DNA of 64,000 nt from Photorhabdus namnaonensis (GTDB taxonomy: Bacteria > Pseudomonadota > Gammaproteobacteria > Enterobacterales > Enterobacteriaceae), in NCBI RefSeq assembly GCF_001684335.1, contig NZ_LOIC01000015.1:1-64000 (forward strand), read 5' to 3'. Shown here one piece after another: positions 26,529 to 38,574 of this stretch; position 1 is the first letter of the stretch, and each line of letters starts with the position of its first letter. The notes beneath the pieces were generated by a model. That model was not told the DNA's origin, ran no database searches, and saw only the letters and a program-made list of their open reading frames with translations. A program made the translations under genes and the position numbers.

Positions 26529-28556
26529 ATGCGATTAAATCCTAGACAACAACAAGCTGTCGAATTTGTTACTGGTCCTTGTCTGGTCCTGGCGGGAGCA
26601 GGTTCCGGCAAAACTAGGGTGATCACCAATAAAATTGCTCATCTTATCCGTACTTGTGGCTATCAGCCTCGTCATATCGCCGCTGTGACGTTTACTAATA
26701 AAGCTGCGAGGGAAATGAAAGAGCGTGTAGCACAAACTCTGGGGCGTAAAGAGGCTAAGGGGTTGATGATTTCTACTTTCCACACATTGGGATTGGAAAT
26801 CATTAAGCGTGAGTACAAAGCGTTAGGAATGAAAAGCAATTTCTCGTTGTTTGATGATCAGGACCAGATGGCTTTGTTGAAAGATTTAACAGCCGATTTA
26901 CTGGAGGAAGATAAAGATCTATTACAAAAATTGATCTCTGTCATTTCAAACTGGAAAAATGATCTGCTTTCTCCACAGCAAGTTTTGGCATTGGCCCGTT
27001 CTGCTCAGGAGCATCAGTTTGCTGAATGTTATCGTCGTTATGATTTACATCTGACGAGCTGTAATGTATTGGATTTTGACGATCTGATTACCAAACCGAC
27101 TTTGCTGATGCAGCATGATGAAGAAGTTAGGGAGCGTTGGCAAAACCGTATTCGTTATCTGTTGGTCGATGAATATCAGGACACCAATACTAGTCAATAT
27201 CAACTGGTGAAATTGTTGGTGGGACAAAGGGCCCGTTTTACGGTGGTGGGTGATGATGACCAGTCGATCTATTCATGGCGCGGCGCAAGACCACAAAATT
27301 TGGTGCTCCTGAAAGAGGATTTCCCAAAGCTTAATGTGATTAAACTGGAACAGAATTATCGTTCCTCTGGTTGTATTCTGAAAGCGGCTAATATTTTAAT
27401 CGCTAATAACCCGCATGTGTTTGAAAAACGGCTTTTTTCTGAACTGGGGTATGGTAATCCGTTAAAAGTGATTACCGCTAATAATGAAGAGCATGAAGCG
27501 GAAAGGGTTATTGGGGAGCTGATGGCGCATCACTTTATCAATAAGACCGAATATAAAGATTACGCCATTCTCTACCGAGGAAATCATCAATCCCGCGTGT
27601 TTGAAAAGATGTTGATGCAAAACCGCATTCCTTATCGGATTTCTGGAGGCACTTCTTTCTTTGCCCGTCCTGAAATTAAGGACTTGCTAGCTTATCTGCG
27701 GGTGCTGACTAATCCTGAGGATGACAGCGCATTCCTAAGAATTGTCAATACACCAAGACGTGAAATTGGTGCGGTTACCATTCAAAAACTGGGTGAATGG
27801 GCGAATCAGCGCGATAAAAGTCTCTATCAGGCTAGTTTTGATCTTGGTTTGGCACAAAGTCTAACCGGCCGCGGTTTGGCGGCACTACAGCGTTTTACTC
27901 ACTGGATGGATGAGATAACTCGCCAGGTTGAACGAGATCCTTTGCTAGCTGTACGTGATCTACTACACGGTATGGATTATGAAAGTTGGCTGTACGAAAC
28001 ATCACCGAGTCCAAAAGCGGCTGAGATGCGGATGAAAAATATTAATCAGTTGTTCACTTGGATGAGTGAAATGCTGAAAGGTGATGAACTGAACGAACCA
28101 ATGACTTTATCTCAGGTGGTCGCGCGTTTTACATTACGAGATATGTTGGAGCGAGACGAGGATAGTGAGGAGTTTGATCAGGTGCAATTGATGACTCTAC
28201 ATGCTTCCAAAGGGTTGGAGTTTCCCTATGTATTTCTGGTTGGCATGGAAGAAGGGCTACTGCCTCATCAGAGCAGTATTGATGAAGAAAATATTGATGA
28301 AGAGCGACGACTGGCTTATGTCGGGATCACCCGTGCTCAACGGGAGTTATTCTTTACTTTATGTAAAGAGCGTCGTCAATATGGCGAGTTAATCCGCCCA
28401 GAACCAAGTCGTTTTTTGTACGAGTTGCCACAGGATGACTTACATTGGCCGCAAGATAAAAAGATAGTGACTGCCGAAGAAAGAATGCAAAAAGGGCAAT
28501 CGCGTATCGCGGATATCAAATCGCGTTTAGGGCTTGGGCAGAAAAATAAGTCGTAA
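26529..28556 (+). CDS. rep: ATP-dependent DNA helicase Rep
   Basis: Rep is a 3'-to-5' superfamily 1A helicase that travels with the replisome and clears protein obstacles. The 675-aa protein matches E. coli Rep (673 aa). The Walker A motif AGAGSGKT lies near residues 22-29. TFTNKAA, DEYQDTN (Walker B), [18 protein letters not shown] and the C-terminal VGITRAQ motif all follow in order. The ATG at 26529 fits the family start [13 protein letters not shown], though the ribosome site is weak. It is convergent with gppA. Confidence 0.97.
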   Translation: MRLNPRQQQAVEFVTGPCLVLAGAGSGKTRVITNKIAHLIRTCGYQPRHIAAVTFTNKAAREMKERVAQTLGRKEAKGLMISTFHTLGLEIIKREYKALGMKSNFSLFDDQDQMALLKDLTADLLEEDKDLLQKLISVISNWKNDLLSPQQVLALARSAQEHQFAECYRRYDLHLTSCNVLDFDDLITKPTLLMQHDEEVRERWQNRIRYLLVDEYQDTNTSQYQLVKLLVGQRARFTVVGDDDQSIYSWRGARPQNLVLLKEDFPKLNVIKLEQNYRSSGCILKAANILIANNPHVFEKRLFSELGYGNPLKVITANNEEHEAERVIGELMAHHFINKTEYKDYAILYRGNHQSRVFEKMLMQNRIPYRISGGTSFFARPEIKDLLAYLRVLTNPEDDSAFLRIVNTPRREIGAVTIQKLGEWANQRDKSLYQASFDLGLAQSLTGRGLAALQRFTHWMDEITRQVERDPLLAVRDLLHGMDYESWLYETSPSPKAAEMRMKNINQLFTWMSEMLKGDELNEPMTLSQVVARFTLRDMLERDEDSEEFDQVQLMTLHASKGLEFPYVFLVGMEEGLLPHQSSIDEENIDEERRLAYVGITRAQRELFFTLCKERRQYGELIRPEPSRFLYELPQDDLHWPQDKKIVTAEERMQKGQSRIADIKSRLGLGQKNKS

Positions 28557-28569
28557 ATATATTGAAGAC

Positions 28570-28594
28570 TCCCTGTATCACAGAGATACAGGGA
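28570..28594. terminator. Hairpin between convergent rep and gppA
   Basis: TCCCTGTATC (28570-28579) pairs perfectly with GATACAGGGA (28585-28594) around a 5-nt loop. A-rich and T-rich flanks allow it to act from either direction. Confidence 0.8.
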
Positions 28595-28606
28595 AAACGA
28601 TTTTAT

Positions 28607-30112
28607 TCAGGTTCGAGTATCCGGCTCGCCTAAAACAATCGGCCATTGAGCATGGCTTTGCCACTGAATTTCATGCTGTAAAGACTCTGCCCTCAGAGGG
28701 TGTTGCATTAGCCAGCCATGAGGTAACGTTATTGTTAACGCTTCACCACTCACTTTTAAACGTAGCGCAGGGAGAGTGTCATCTCGACGGCGGTTGGCGA
28801 AGATGATAGCTAACCGCAACAGACGACATAAACGTTGAGCTTGTATCAGAGGTAAGGCGTTTTGTTGATTGAAGGAAAACAAATCAATGGGGCCGCTTTG
28901 GTTCTTTAGTAATGCGGCTAAGAGTTTTTTCTGTGCGGGCGTATAGCCGGGGAGAGTGAGATAATTGATAAGATAGGCTGCATGTGATGGAGCTTGGTGG
29001 AAATCAATGCTTAGGCCAATTTCATGTATCAGACAGGCACTTTGTAATAATTCATGACATCGGCTATCCAGCTCCCAAGGTTTGGCAATTTGTGGTAGGA
29101 AGTGTTCAGCCAATTGTTTGACTCGTTGAGATTGTTCAACGTCTAACTGAAAACGGCGTTGTATATTACGTAGTGTTCTAGTACGAATATCTGGCTCTAT
29201 TGGTAAATCCAGCATGCCATAAACAAGACCTTCCCGTAAGGCGCCGCCCGCAAGGATCATACTTTCAATATTTAATGCCTGGAAAATCGCTATCAGGATA
29301 GCCAGCCCACTTGGGAAAACCAAAGCCCGTTCCAGCGTCAACCCTTCTATTTCCAGTTCTTCCAGCTTACCGCATTCAATCGCTTTATGTTTGAGCTCTT
29401 GAAGTTTTGGCAAAGTGATCAGCTCATCCATACCCTGAGCAATCATGATTTCTTGCAGAGCCTGAACGGTGCCGGAAGCGCCTACACAAATCTGCCAGCC
29501 TTGTTCGGTAAGCTTTGGCGCAATGGGTTTCAACGTTTCATGTGCGGCAGCTTCGGCTTTGGCGAAATTTTCTTCCGTCAGGCTGCGGTCATTAAAGTAG
29601 CTTTCAAGCCAGGTGACACAGCCCATACTTAGGCTGGATAACTGAGTGGCTTTTGCCCCATTCCCTGTAACCAACTCTGTACTTGCACCGCCAATATCGA
29701 CAACCAGACGTTTTTCAGGGCCGCCAGTTGTATGGGCAACGCCTTGATAAATAAGCCGAGCTTCATCTTCGCCACTGATTACTTTAACCGGACAATCAAG
29801 GATTTCTGCTGCTTTTTTCACAAATTCGTCTGAATTCTCAGCAATGCGTAAAGTTGCCGTAGCAACAACACGGATTTGTGATGGTGGTATATCCTGTAAG
29901 CGTTCAGAAAAAACCCTGAGACATTGCCAGCCTCTCTCCATCGCCTGTTGAGATAAACGGTTATTTTTATCTAATCCGGCGGCCAGCCTGACTTTACGTT
30001 TGATTCGTGCCAGTATCTGCATACTGCCGGATACTTCGCGCACGACCAGCATATGAAAACTGTTTGAACCTAGGTCGATAGCCGCATAGAGCGAAGAAGA
30101 ACTCAGCATCAT
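28607..30112 (-). CDS. gppA: Guanosine-5'-triphosphate,3'-diphosphate pyrophosphatase
   Basis: GppA hydrolyses pppGpp to ppGpp and also has exopolyphosphatase activity, linking it to the stringent response. The 501-aa protein has the ASKHA ATPase-type phosphate loops [14 protein letters not shown] near the N terminus and [11 protein letters not shown] near residue 145. The C-terminal part is an HD-like domain ([22 protein letters not shown]). It starts 3 bp after the rhlB stop codon, so the two genes form an operon, as in E. coli. Paired Met codons leave the exact start open by one residue. Confidence 0.95.
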   Translation of the reverse strand: MMLSSSSLYAAIDLGSNSFHMLVVREVSGSMQILARIKRKVRLAAGLDKNNRLSQQAMERGWQCLRVFSERLQDIPPSQIRVVATATLRIAENSDEFVKKAAEILDCPVKVISGEDEARLIYQGVAHTTGGPEKRLVVDIGGASTELVTGNGAKATQLSSLSMGCVTWLESYFNDRSLTEENFAKAEAAAHETLKPIAPKLTEQGWQICVGASGTVQALQEIMIAQGMDELITLPKLQELKHKAIECGKLEELEIEGLTLERALVFPSGLAILIAIFQALNIESMILAGGALREGLVYGMLDLPIEPDIRTRTLRNIQRRFQLDVEQSQRVKQLAEHFLPQIAKPWELDSRCHELLQSACLIHEIGLSIDFHQAPSHAAYLINYLTLPGYTPAQKKLLAALLKNQSGPIDLFSFNQQNALPLIQAQRLCRLLRLAIIFANRRRDDTLPALRLKVSGEALTITLPHGWLMQHPLRAESLQHEIQWQSHAQWPIVLGEPDTRT

Positions 30113-30115
30113 TAT

Positions 30116-31402
30116 TCAGCCTGAACGTTTACGGTTATTACGTGGTGTATTATTACGATGCGACAAATTGTTACGGCGCTGATGGTTTCCTGAACGCGAA
30201 CGGTAGCGGCGTTTAGGAGCCGGTAAGTCTTGCAGCAAGGCTTGGCTGTTATATTTGCTGACCGGGATAGGGTGCTGAATATAACTTTCAATCGCTGGCA
30301 GGTTTAGAGCGTATTCTTCACAGGCCAGACTGATCGAGTGGCCGCTTTCACCGGCACGACCAGTACGGCCAATACGGTGGACATAATCCTCGCAGTCATC
30401 GGGTAAGTCATAATTAAAAACATGAGTGACTGAAGGAATGTGCAACCCACGGGCTGCGACATCAGTGGCAACCAGAACATCAATATTGCCGTTGCTGAAT
30501 TCTTCTAGAATGCGTAACCGTTTTTTTTGTGCTACATCACCGGTTAGTAACCCAACTCGATGTCCGTCAGCGGCCAGATGCGACCAGATATCTTCACAAC
30601 GATGTTTTGTATTGGCGAAAATGATGCAGCGATCAGGCCACTCTTCTTCCAATAACGTTTGAAGCAGGCGCATCTTTTCTTCATTAGAAGGATAAAACAG
30701 CTCTTCGCGGATACGGTGTCCCGTTTTCTGTAGCGGTTCCACCTCGACATACTCTGCATGATTCATTTGCTCAAATGCCAATTCTCGGACTCGGTAAGAG
30801 AGTGTGGCAGAAAACAGTAGGTTCATACGTTCGTTTGCTGGTGGCATCCGGCGGAATAACCAACGGATATCTTTGATAAAACCGAGATCGTACATGCGAT
30901 CAGCTTCATCAAGAATCACAACTTGAACCGCATTCAGATTAATGTGCCCCTGTTTGGTATAGTCGATCAGACGTCCGGTAGTGCCGATAACAATGTCAAC
31001 ACCAGATTCCAGTACTTTTAGCTGCTTGTCGTAACCATCACCGCCGTAGGCAAGACCCATCTTTAAACCCGTTACCTGTGCCAGATCTTCTGCATCAGAG
31101 TAAATCTGTACGGCGAGTTCGCGGGTAGGAGCCATAATCAGCGCTCTTGGCTGATTGGTTTGATGCTCCTCCGCTGTGGGATGAGTCAGTAAATAATGAA
31201 AAGCAGACGCTAAAAATGCTAGCGTCTTCCCCGTACCGGTTTGCGCTTGCCCCGCGACATCACGGCCTTCAATAGTGAAAGGCAATGTCAATGCTTGTAT
31301 CGGTGTACAATTAGAAAAACCCTTATTATCAAGAGCTTCTATAACCTTGGGGTGCAAGGCGAAGTCGGAAAACTTCTTTTCTGTCAAGTGTGTTTTACTC
31401 AT
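30116..31402 (-). CDS. rhlB: DEAD-box RNA helicase RhlB
   Basis: RhlB is the RNA helicase of the RNA degradosome, where it binds RNase E and helps PNPase through structured RNA. The 428-aa protein has the Q motif ([10 protein letters not shown]), [18 protein letters not shown] in [17 protein letters not shown] and [10 protein letters not shown]. The last 40 residues form an Arg- and Asn-rich basic tail that probably binds RNA. It is divergent from trxA and immediately upstream of gppA. Confidence 0.96.
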   Translation of the reverse strand: MSKTHLTEKKFSDFALHPKVIEALDNKGFSNCTPIQALTLPFTIEGRDVAGQAQTGTGKTLAFLASAFHYLLTHPTAEEHQTNQPRALIMAPTRELAVQIYSDAEDLAQVTGLKMGLAYGGDGYDKQLKVLESGVDIVIGTTGRLIDYTKQGHINLNAVQVVILDEADRMYDLGFIKDIRWLFRRMPPANERMNLLFSATLSYRVRELAFEQMNHAEYVEVEPLQKTGHRIREELFYPSNEEKMRLLQTLLEEEWPDRCIIFANTKHRCEDIWSHLAADGHRVGLLTGDVAQKKRLRILEEFSNGNIDVLVATDVAARGLHIPSVTHVFNYDLPDDCEDYVHRIGRTGRAGESGHSISLACEEYALNLPAIESYIQHPIPVSKYNSQALLQDLPAPKRRYRSRSGNHQRRNNLSHRNNTPRNNRKRSG

Positions 31403-31520
31403 AGTGTGGTAGAATATCAGTTAACCATTGTCTTACGAAAGTGTATCCACTGAAATAAAGGCAACCTTATATCAGTAATGTTACACTAGCATGGTAAAAA
31501 ATTATTCTTTGGAGTAAAAA

Positions 31521-31847
31521 ATGAGCGAAAAAATTATTCATTTGAGTGACGCTAGCTTTGATACTGATGTTCTTAACGCAGAAGGTCCAGTTCTTGTCGA
31601 TTTTTGGGCTGCCTGGTGTGGGCCATGTAAAATGATTGCACCTATCTTGGATGAAATTGCCCCAGAATATTCAGGCAAACTGACTATTGCTAAATTGAAC
31701 ATTGATGACAACCCGGCAACGGCTCCTAAGTATGGTATCCGTGGTATTCCTACATTGTTGCTGTTCAAAGATGGTCAGGTTGCTGCTACTAAAGTGGGAG
31801 CACTGTCAAAGACTCAATTGAAAGAATTTTTGGATGCTAATCTCTGA
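31521..31847 (+). CDS. trxA: Thioredoxin 1
   Basis: This 108-aa thioredoxin has the redox-active pair Cys33 and Cys36 in AWCGPCKM and the cis-proline loop [11 protein letters not shown]. It reduces protein disulfides in the cytoplasm, supplying for example ribonucleotide reductase and methionine sulfoxide reductase. GGAG lies 6 nt before the ATG. It is divergent from rhlB and upstream of rho, the order seen in E. coli. Confidence 0.98.
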   Translation: MSEKIIHLSDASFDTDVLNAEGPVLVDFWAAWCGPCKMIAPILDEIAPEYSGKLTIAKLNIDDNPATAPKYGIRGIPTLLLFKDGQVAATKVGALSKTQLKEFLDANL

Positions 31848-32325
31848 TTGAAGTGAGCTCACATTAATACCGGGCGTTTAGCGTATATTATTATTTATTT
31901 CATTGACCGCTAGACGTCCGTAAAGAAGCGTGATAAGTTAGCGCCACTGCTTGTATCACATACATCATGTTAGAAGTATGTTGCATACTGAATAATCTGT
32001 AGTGTCTGATAAGTCTGTTATCTCTGGATAGTCTAAAATATCCAATGGGTTATACGGGAATAATCTGGCGTATAGCTCGTTACGTTGAGATAGTTTTTAT
32101 CGAAATCAGTAATGTTTCAGCATTATCTCAACAGCGTTTTTGACAGCCTGTCAGTCTTATTTGAGTTCAATCTTAGTACTTCAAATTATTACCTTTGTTA
32201 TATGAATAACGTATTAAAGGTCTGATTTGTTTTTTGTACAAAATAAACAGGCACCGATCGATGACGCTGCCATACTATTCACGTTCATAGTTCGAGATAT
32301 ACCCCGAGTTTAAGAACCCACCATT
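31848..32325. other. trxA-rho intergenic / rho leader region
   Basis: These 478 bp lack a credible gene. A 13-bp stem with two G-T pairs joins CGGGCGTTTAGCG (31871-31883) to CGCTAGACGTCCG (31908-31920) just after trxA. The last 60 bp before rho match the conserved E. coli rho upstream stretch (GAGATATACCCCGAG). In E. coli the rho leader mediates autogenous control by Rho itself. I could not recognise a rhoL peptide; only mini-frames such as a 9-codon one at 32261-32290 are present. Confidence 0.55.
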
Positions 32326-33585
32326 ATGAATCTTACCGAATTAAAGAATACGCCGGTATCTGAATTGATTACACTCGGCGAAAATATGGGGCTGGAAAAT
32401 CTAGCCCGTATGCGTAAACAAGATATTATCTTCTCTATCCTTAAGCAGCATGCGAAAAGCGGAGAAGATATCTTCGGTGATGGCGTGCTGGAGATATTGC
32501 AGGATGGATTTGGATTCCTCCGTTCAGCAGACAGTTCCTACCTTGCCGGCCCCGATGATATCTACGTTTCTCCTAGCCAAATCCGTCGTTTTAACCTCCG
32601 TACCGGTGACACAATTTCAGGTAAAATCCGTCCACCTAAAGAAGGTGAACGCTATTTTGCTCTGTTGAAGGTTAACGAAGTTAATTTTGACAAACCAGAA
32701 AATGCCCGCAGTAAAATTCTTTTTGAAAACTTAACCCCGCTGCATGCTAATAGCCGCTTGCGTATGGAGCGTGGTAATGGTTCCACTGAGGACTTGACTG
32801 CTCGTGTTCTGGATCTGGCGGCACCGATTGGCCGTGGACAACGTGGTCTGATCGTCGCGCCACCCAAAGCGGGTAAGACGATGTTGCTGCAAAATATTGC
32901 CGCTAACATTGCTCACAATCATCCAGATTGTGTATTGATGGTACTTCTGATTGATGAACGTCCAGAAGAAGTTACTGAAATGCAACGTCTGGTAAAAGGT
33001 GAGGTTATTGCTTCTACTTTTGATGAGCCAGCTTCTCGTCACGTTCAGGTGGCAGAGATGGTTATTGAGAAAGCAAAACGTCTGGTTGAACACAAAAAAG
33101 ACGTGATTATCCTGCTTGACTCTATTACTCGCTTAGCACGTGCTTATAACACTGTTGTCCCTGCATCTGGTAAGGTATTGACTGGTGGTGTGGATGCTAA
33201 CGCGTTACATCGCCCGAAACGTTTCTTCGGTGCTGCACGTAATGTGGAAGAGGGCGGAAGCTTGACCATTATTGCGACTGCGTTGGTGGATACAGGCTCC
33301 AAGATGGATGAAGTAATTTACGAAGAATTCAAAGGTACAGGTAACATGGAACTGCATCTCTCCCGTAAAATTGCTGAAAAACGCGTCTTCCCAGCTATCG
33401 ATTACAACCGTTCTGGTACACGTAAAGAAGAGCTACTCACCACCTCTGAAGAGCTACAGAAAATGTGGATTCTGCGCAAAATTATTCATCCGATGGGAGA
33501 AATTGATGCGATGGAATTCCTTATCAACAAACTGGCTATGAGCAAAACGAATGACGATTTTTTTGACATGATGAAACGTTCATAG
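32326..33585 (+). CDS. rho: Transcription termination factor Rho
   Basis: Rho is the hexameric RNA translocase that ends transcription at rut sites and enforces transcription-translation coupling. The 419-aa protein is the E. coli length and nearly identical. It starts with [15 protein letters not shown] and the N-terminal RNA-binding domain contains DGFGFLRS. The ATPase core has the P-loop PPKAGKT near residue 180, [12 protein letters not shown] and the R loop. Rho typically regulates its own leader. A strong intrinsic terminator follows. Confidence 0.98.
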   Translation: MNLTELKNTPVSELITLGENMGLENLARMRKQDIIFSILKQHAKSGEDIFGDGVLEILQDGFGFLRSADSSYLAGPDDIYVSPSQIRRFNLRTGDTISGKIRPPKEGERYFALLKVNEVNFDKPENARSKILFENLTPLHANSRLRMERGNGSTEDLTARVLDLAAPIGRGQRGLIVAPPKAGKTMLLQNIAANIAHNHPDCVLMVLLIDERPEEVTEMQRLVKGEVIASTFDEPASRHVQVAEMVIEKAKRLVEHKKDVIILLDSITRLARAYNTVVPASGKVLTGGVDANALHRPKRFFGAARNVEEGGSLTIIATALVDTGSKMDEVIYEEFKGTGNMELHLSRKIAEKRVFPAIDYNRSGTRKEELLTTSEELQKMWILRKIIHPMGEIDAMEFLINKLAMSKTNDDFFDMMKRS

Positions 33586-33615
33586 TTTTTAACTCAGTTC
33601 ATGATCATTTTAATC

Positions 33616-33641
33616 AACGCCACAATTTCGTGGCGTTTTTT
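33616..33641 (+). terminator. rho terminator
   Basis: AACGCCAC (33616-33623) pairs with GTGGCGTT (33630-33637) and is followed by a T-run. Confidence 0.9.
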
Positions 33642-33888
33642 GTATTCACCATACTGTTATAGCACTATATGTGGCATGTATTTTGCAAGCGATATATGCC
33701 TGCCATATATTTGAAATAAGTATTAAAAGAATGATGTTAAGAGTATAAGGGCCATTAATTTTTCCATAATTAAAAGCAGTGTTTTCGCAAGCTGGGGTAC
33801 TCGTGAGGGTAGATCTTGGCTGGAAAATCATGTGTTTTCGGTTGATCGATGACCAGGGTGTGTTTACTTTTTACAGAGAGTTATCATC

Positions 33889-34974
33889 GTGAATATTCTC
33901 ATCATGAATATTGAAATTTTTTATGTTTTTCTGTTTTCTTTTGCGTTTTTGTTTATGGCACGCAAAATAGCAAAGAGAGTTGGTCTTGTTGATAAGCCCA
34001 ATTATCGTAAGTGTCATCAAGGGTTAGTGCCTCTGGTTGGAGGAATATCGATATTTGTTGGGATTTGTTTTGCTTTTGTTATCACAAAAGAATTTATTCC
34101 TCACAAGTGGTTATATTTGATTTGTGCTGGTGTGTTGGTATTTATCGGCGCATTGGATGACCGTTTTGATATCAGCGTTAAGATCCGGGCAACCATCCAA
34201 GCTCTGGTTGGTATTGCGATGATGTATTTTGCTGGCCTGAAATTAGATAGTCTTGGTTATGCTTTTGGTCCTTGGGATATGACACTTGGACCGTTTAGTT
34301 ATGTTGTGACACTATTTGCTGTCTGGGCTGCCATCAATGCATTCAATATGGTTGATGGGATAGATGGATTATTAGGCGGATTATCCTGTGTCTCCTTCGG
34401 TGCTTTGGGGATCTTACTGTATCAAAGTGGTAATACGGCGTTAGCATTATGGTGTTTTGCATTTATTGCTGCCATTCTCCCTTATATTGTGCTTAATCTT
34501 GGTTTATTAAGCCAGCGCTTCAAAGTGTTTATGGGGGATGCGGGTAGTACATTGATTGGTTTTACCATTATCTGGTTGCTCATTGAATCTACTCAGGGAA
34601 ATGAGCATCCTGTTAATCCAGTTACTGCGTTGTGGGTTGTTGCCATTCCATTAATGGATATGGTTGCTATTATGTACCGTCGGTTACGGAAAGGGATGAG
34701 CCCATTTTCGCCTGACAGGCAACATATTCACCATTTAGTTATGCGATCTGGGTTCTCATCACGTCAGGCTTTTATTTTAATCACTGTTGCCGCCGCTTTA
34801 TTAGCCGCTATCGGAATTACCGGAGAATGGCTGGAATTTGTGCCCGAGTGGGTAATGTTGGCACTGTTCTTGCTTGCATTTGTGTTGTATGGCTATTGCC
34901 TCAAGCGTGTATGGAGGGTAGCTCGTTTCATTAAACGGCAAAAGCGTCGTATGCGCCGTTCTGCTAACCATTAA
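33889..34974 (+). CDS. wecA: Undecaprenyl-phosphate GlcNAc-1-phosphate transferase
   Basis: WecA transfers GlcNAc-1-phosphate from UDP-GlcNAc to undecaprenyl phosphate to make lipid I of enterobacterial common antigen, and it also primes many O-antigens. The 361-aa protein has about 11 membrane helices. Catalytic motifs include LDDRFDI, NAFNMVDGIDGL, FMGDAGS and the cytoplasmic HIHH loop. GTG at 33889 matches the E. coli GTG start. It is the first gene of a 12-gene ECA operon that runs to 46802. Confidence 0.96.
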   Translation: MNILIMNIEIFYVFLFSFAFLFMARKIAKRVGLVDKPNYRKCHQGLVPLVGGISIFVGICFAFVITKEFIPHKWLYLICAGVLVFIGALDDRFDISVKIRATIQALVGIAMMYFAGLKLDSLGYAFGPWDMTLGPFSYVVTLFAVWAAINAFNMVDGIDGLLGGLSCVSFGALGILLYQSGNTALALWCFAFIAAILPYIVLNLGLLSQRFKVFMGDAGSTLIGFTIIWLLIESTQGNEHPVNPVTALWVVAIPLMDMVAIMYRRLRKGMSPFSPDRQHIHHLVMRSGFSSRQAFILITVAAALLAAIGITGEWLEFVPEWVMLALFLLAFVLYGYCLKRVWRVARFIKRQKRRMRRSANH

Positions 34975-35003
34975 ACATCTATTATCAGCAGAGGTTCTGT
35001 GCA

Positions 35004-36059
35004 GTGATAAAATCAGAAACGAAATTTATTCAGGATGAACAAGCTCTGGAGCATGAGCTGGATATCAGAGCCTTGTGCGGTGCGCTATGGCGTGGAAAGA
35101 TATGGATTGTTGTACTGGCAATAATTTTCGCAACCGCGGCGCTAGGAGCATCTTATCTGATGCAGCAAAAATGGAGTGCTACAGCAATTACTGATCTGCC
35201 TACGATTAGTCAGTTGGAAAGTTATTATTCTCAGCAGCAGTTTTTGCGCAATCTGGATACTCACATTAACATTTCACCGGAAACTCAGTTACCGTCTATT
35301 TCAGAAGAAGCCTATAAAGAATTCATCACCCAAATTGCAGCATATGATACTCGCCGTGAATTCTGGTTGAAATCTGATTATTACAAGCAACATCAGGAGG
35401 GCGATGCCAAAGCTGATGCAGCCTTATTAGATGAATTAGTCAATGATATTCAGTTTATTCCTCATGATGATAAAAAAGTGCTGAATGACAGCATTAAACT
35501 GACTGCTGAGTCTTCTAGACAAGCAAATCAGCTCCTGCGCCAGTACATTGCTTTTGCCAATAGTCGTGCCAGCGCTCATTTAAATGATGAGGTAAAAGGT
35601 GCATGGACTACCCGTGCTCACTCGATGGATGCATTGGTTAAGCGCCAGGAAATGGTCGCTAAAGCGGTTTATAACCGCGAAATGAATGTATTGCAGCAGT
35701 CCTTGAAAATTGCGGAGAAACAAGGTATTCGGCGCAATCAAACGGATACGCCGGTGGATCAGTTGCCCGATTCAAAAATGTTTATGTTAGGGGCGCCGTT
35801 GTTACAGGCTCAACTTGAGACTTTGGAAGCAATAGGGCCTAAGTATGATGTGGACTATGACCAGAATATTGCAATGTTAGCAGCATTGAATGTTGACCCG
35901 ACATTACAGGATCAATTCCAGGCTTACCGCTATTTGAGAACACCAGAGGAGCCGGTTACCAGAGACAGCCCCCGCAGAATATTTTTGATGATCATGTGGG
36001 GGGCAGTCGGCGCTTTAGTGGGTGCTGGCGTGGCATTAGTGAGATGTTCGCGTAAATAA
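35004..36059 (+). CDS. wzzE: ECA chain-length regulator WzzE
   Basis: WzzE is an inner-membrane polysaccharide co-polymerase that sets the repeat number of ECA chains. The 351-aa protein has two membrane helices, near residues 32-52 and 325-345, flanking a large periplasmic coiled-coil domain, the standard Wzz plan. A GTG start at 35004 follows AGAGG by 9 nt. It stands between wecA and wecB as in E. coli. The C-terminal helix is followed by a very short basic tail. Confidence 0.94.
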   Translation: MIKSETKFIQDEQALEHELDIRALCGALWRGKIWIVVLAIIFATAALGASYLMQQKWSATAITDLPTISQLESYYSQQQFLRNLDTHINISPETQLPSISEEAYKEFITQIAAYDTRREFWLKSDYYKQHQEGDAKADAALLDELVNDIQFIPHDDKKVLNDSIKLTAESSRQANQLLRQYIAFANSRASAHLNDEVKGAWTTRAHSMDALVKRQEMVAKAVYNREMNVLQQSLKIAEKQGIRRNQTDTPVDQLPDSKMFMLGAPLLQAQLETLEAIGPKYDVDYDQNIAMLAALNVDPTLQDQFQAYRYLRTPEEPVTRDSPRRIFLMIMWGAVGALVGAGVALVRCSRK

Positions 36060-36185
36060 TCAGATAATTATTAGGAATAACTGCTTCTGAGGGATATCTT
36101 CTGCAACTCCAGCAGCAGGAGTAAATAGTATTAAGAGTATTGTTTGCAGGAAAATCTGTAATTTACTGACTATAAGAGAGTCACT

Positions 36186-37307
36186 GTGAAAGTGTTGACT
36201 GTGTTTGGTACTCGGCCGGAGGCTATCAAGATGGCTCCGCTAGTACACGCATTGGCAAGGGATGAAGCCTTCGAAGCGAAAGTATGTGTCACTGCCCAAC
36301 ATCGGGAAATGTTGGATCAGGTGTTACACCTTTTTGAGATCACTCCCGATTTTGATCTCAATATTATGAAATCAGGGCAAGATCTAACGGATATTACCTG
36401 TCGTATTTTGGCAGGATTAAAGCCTGTTCTTGCAGAATTTAAGCCTGATGTTGTATTGGTTCACGGAGATACGACAACAACGATGGCAACCAGTTTGGCT
36501 GCGTTTTACCAACGTATCCCTGTTGGTCACATTGAAGCTGGATTAAGAACGGGTGATCTTTATTCCCCTTGGCCGGAAGAGGCGAACCGTAAGATTGCTG
36601 GGCATCTGGCAATGTATCATTTTGCTCCGACGGAAAACTCTCGTAAGAATTTACAGAAAGAATCAATCACAGATAATCGAGTTTTTGTTACCGGAAATAC
36701 CGTGATTGATGCGTTGCTGTGGGTACGTGATCGAATAATGAATGATGAGGCAATGCGAAGTAAACTAGCGGAACATTACCCATTTATTGATACTAATAAA
36801 AAAATGATCCTCGTGACGGGGCATCGTCGTGAAAGTTTTGGTGGTGGATTTGAGCGAATTTGTGAAGCTTTGGCACAGATAGCCCGCGCTCATCCAGATG
36901 TGCAAGTTGTCTATCCGGTCCATTTAAACCCAAATGTCAGTGAGCCGGTAAAGCGCATTTTGCATAATATTGATAATGTTATTCTCATCAAACCCCAGGA
37001 TTATTTGCCATTTGTTTATCTAATGAACCATGCCTATATGATCCTGACCGATTCCGGTGGTATTCAAGAAGAAGCGCCTTCTTTAGGAAAACCGGTGTTA
37101 GTAATGCGTAACACGACTGAACGGCCAGAGGCGGTTGATGCTGGAACGGTACGTCTGGTAGGGACAGAAACAAAAACTATCGTGGAAGAGGTGACTCGAT
37201 TGTTGACAGACGATGCTGCCTATCAGCAAATGAGCCGCGCTCATAATCCTTACGGGGATGGCGATGCCTGTCAACGTATTCTCGACGTTTTGAAAAAAAT
37301 CAGGTGA
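36186..37307 (+). CDS. wecB: UDP-GlcNAc 2-epimerase (non-hydrolysing)
   Basis: WecB epimerises UDP-GlcNAc to UDP-ManNAc. The 373-aa protein has the GT-B-like fold signatures: [13 protein letters not shown] at the start, [27 protein letters not shown] and the SGGIQEEAP segment that contacts UDP. A GTG codon at 36186 is used, matching the family start [13 protein letters not shown]. It precedes wecC by 4 bp, so product and next enzyme are coupled in the pathway. Confidence 0.96.
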   Translation: MKVLTVFGTRPEAIKMAPLVHALARDEAFEAKVCVTAQHREMLDQVLHLFEITPDFDLNIMKSGQDLTDITCRILAGLKPVLAEFKPDVVLVHGDTTTTMATSLAAFYQRIPVGHIEAGLRTGDLYSPWPEEANRKIAGHLAMYHFAPTENSRKNLQKESITDNRVFVTGNTVIDALLWVRDRIMNDEAMRSKLAEHYPFIDTNKKMILVTGHRRESFGGGFERICEALAQIARAHPDVQVVYPVHLNPNVSEPVKRILHNIDNVILIKPQDYLPFVYLMNHAYMILTDSGGIQEEAPSLGKPVLVMRNTTERPEAVDAGTVRLVGTETKTIVEEVTRLLTDDAAYQQMSRAHNPYGDGDACQRILDVLKKIR

Positions 37308-37311
37308 CACT

Positions 37312-38574
37312 ATGAGCTTTGAAACTATTTCTGTTATTGGTCTTGGTTATATTGGTTTGCCAACGGCGGCAGCGTTTGCATCCCGCAATAAGAAAGTCAT
37401 TGGCGTAGATGTGAATCAGCATGCAGTAGAAACCATCAACCGTGGTGCAATTCATATTGTAGAACCGGATCTAGACAAAGTGGTGAAAGTTGCCGTAGAA
37501 GGCGGTTACCTGAAAGCCGTGATTGCTCCGTTACCAGCAGATGCTTTTCTGATAGCTGTTCCGACGCCTTTTAAAGGCGATCATGAGCCGGATATGACGT
37601 ACGTCTGTTCCGCCGCTGAATCTGTGGCGCCGGTGCTGAAAAAAGGCGATCTGGTTATTCTGGAATCTACCTCACCGGTAGGCGCGACGGAGCAGATGGC
37701 GGAATGGTTGGCAGCGGCGCGTCCTGATTTAACTTTCCCACAGCAGGTTGGAGAGGAGTCCGATGTTGATATCGCTTACTGTCCTGAACGTGTATTGCCA
37801 GGGCAAGTTATGGTTGAATTAATTAAGAATGACCGCGTTGTCGGCGGTATGACGTCAAAATCTTCGGCCAGAGCTAGTGAGCTGTATAAAATTTTCCTTG
37901 AAGGTGAATGTGTTGTCACTCATTCAAGAACGGCAGAAATGTGTAAGCTGACAGAAAACAGTTTTCGAGATGTAAACATTGCATTCGCCAACGAACTTTC
38001 CCTGATTTGTGCTGATCAAGGGATCAACGTGTGGGAACTGATCAGTTTGGCAAATCGCCACCCGCGTGTAAATATTCTCCAACCAGGCCCTGGCGTGGGT
38101 GGTCATTGTATTGCTGTTGATCCGTGGTTCATTGTTTCTCAAAACCCGAAACAATCACGTCTTATTCATACCGCACGTATGGTTAATGATGACAAACCAT
38201 TGTGGGTTGTGGATCAAGTAAAAGCGGCTGTTGCGGATTGTTTAGCTGAGAGTGGAAAACGCGCAAGCGAAGTGAAAATTGCCTGTTTTGGTTTGGCATT
38301 TAAACCAAATATTGACGATTTGCGTGAGAGCCCAGCGGCATATATCACCGGTATGATTGCGCAATGGCATGCAGGTGAAACGCTGGCTGTAGAACCTCAT
38401 GTTCATGAATTACCCGCTTCTTTGAAGGAAATAACTCGATTAGTTAATCTGGAAAAGGCGCTGGAAGAAGCAGATATCCTGTTGATGCTGGTGGATCATA
38501 GTCAGTTTAAAGCTGTAAACAGTCATGAAATTAAACAGAAGTGGATTGTGGATACAAAAGGAGTCTGGCGTTGA
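37312..38574 (+). CDS. wecC: UDP-N-acetyl-D-mannosamine dehydrogenase
   Basis: WecC performs a two-step NAD-dependent oxidation of UDP-ManNAc to UDP-ManNAcA. The 420-aa protein has the Rossmann loop [10 protein letters not shown] near residue 10, the central [16 protein letters not shown] helix and the catalytic cysteine in [13 protein letters not shown] (about 260). The UDP-binding C-terminal domain contains [15 protein letters not shown]. Its stop overlaps the TTG start of rffG by 4 bp. Confidence 0.96.
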   Translation: MSFETISVIGLGYIGLPTAAAFASRNKKVIGVDVNQHAVETINRGAIHIVEPDLDKVVKVAVEGGYLKAVIAPLPADAFLIAVPTPFKGDHEPDMTYVCSAAESVAPVLKKGDLVILESTSPVGATEQMAEWLAAARPDLTFPQQVGEESDVDIAYCPERVLPGQVMVELIKNDRVVGGMTSKSSARASELYKIFLEGECVVTHSRTAEMCKLTENSFRDVNIAFANELSLICADQGINVWELISLANRHPRVNILQPGPGVGGHCIAVDPWFIVSQNPKQSRLIHTARMVNDDKPLWVVDQVKAAVADCLAESGKRASEVKIACFGLAFKPNIDDLRESPAAYITGMIAQWHAGETLAVEPHVHELPASLKEITRLVNLEKALEEADILLMLVDHSQFKAVNSHEIKQKWIVDTKGVWR

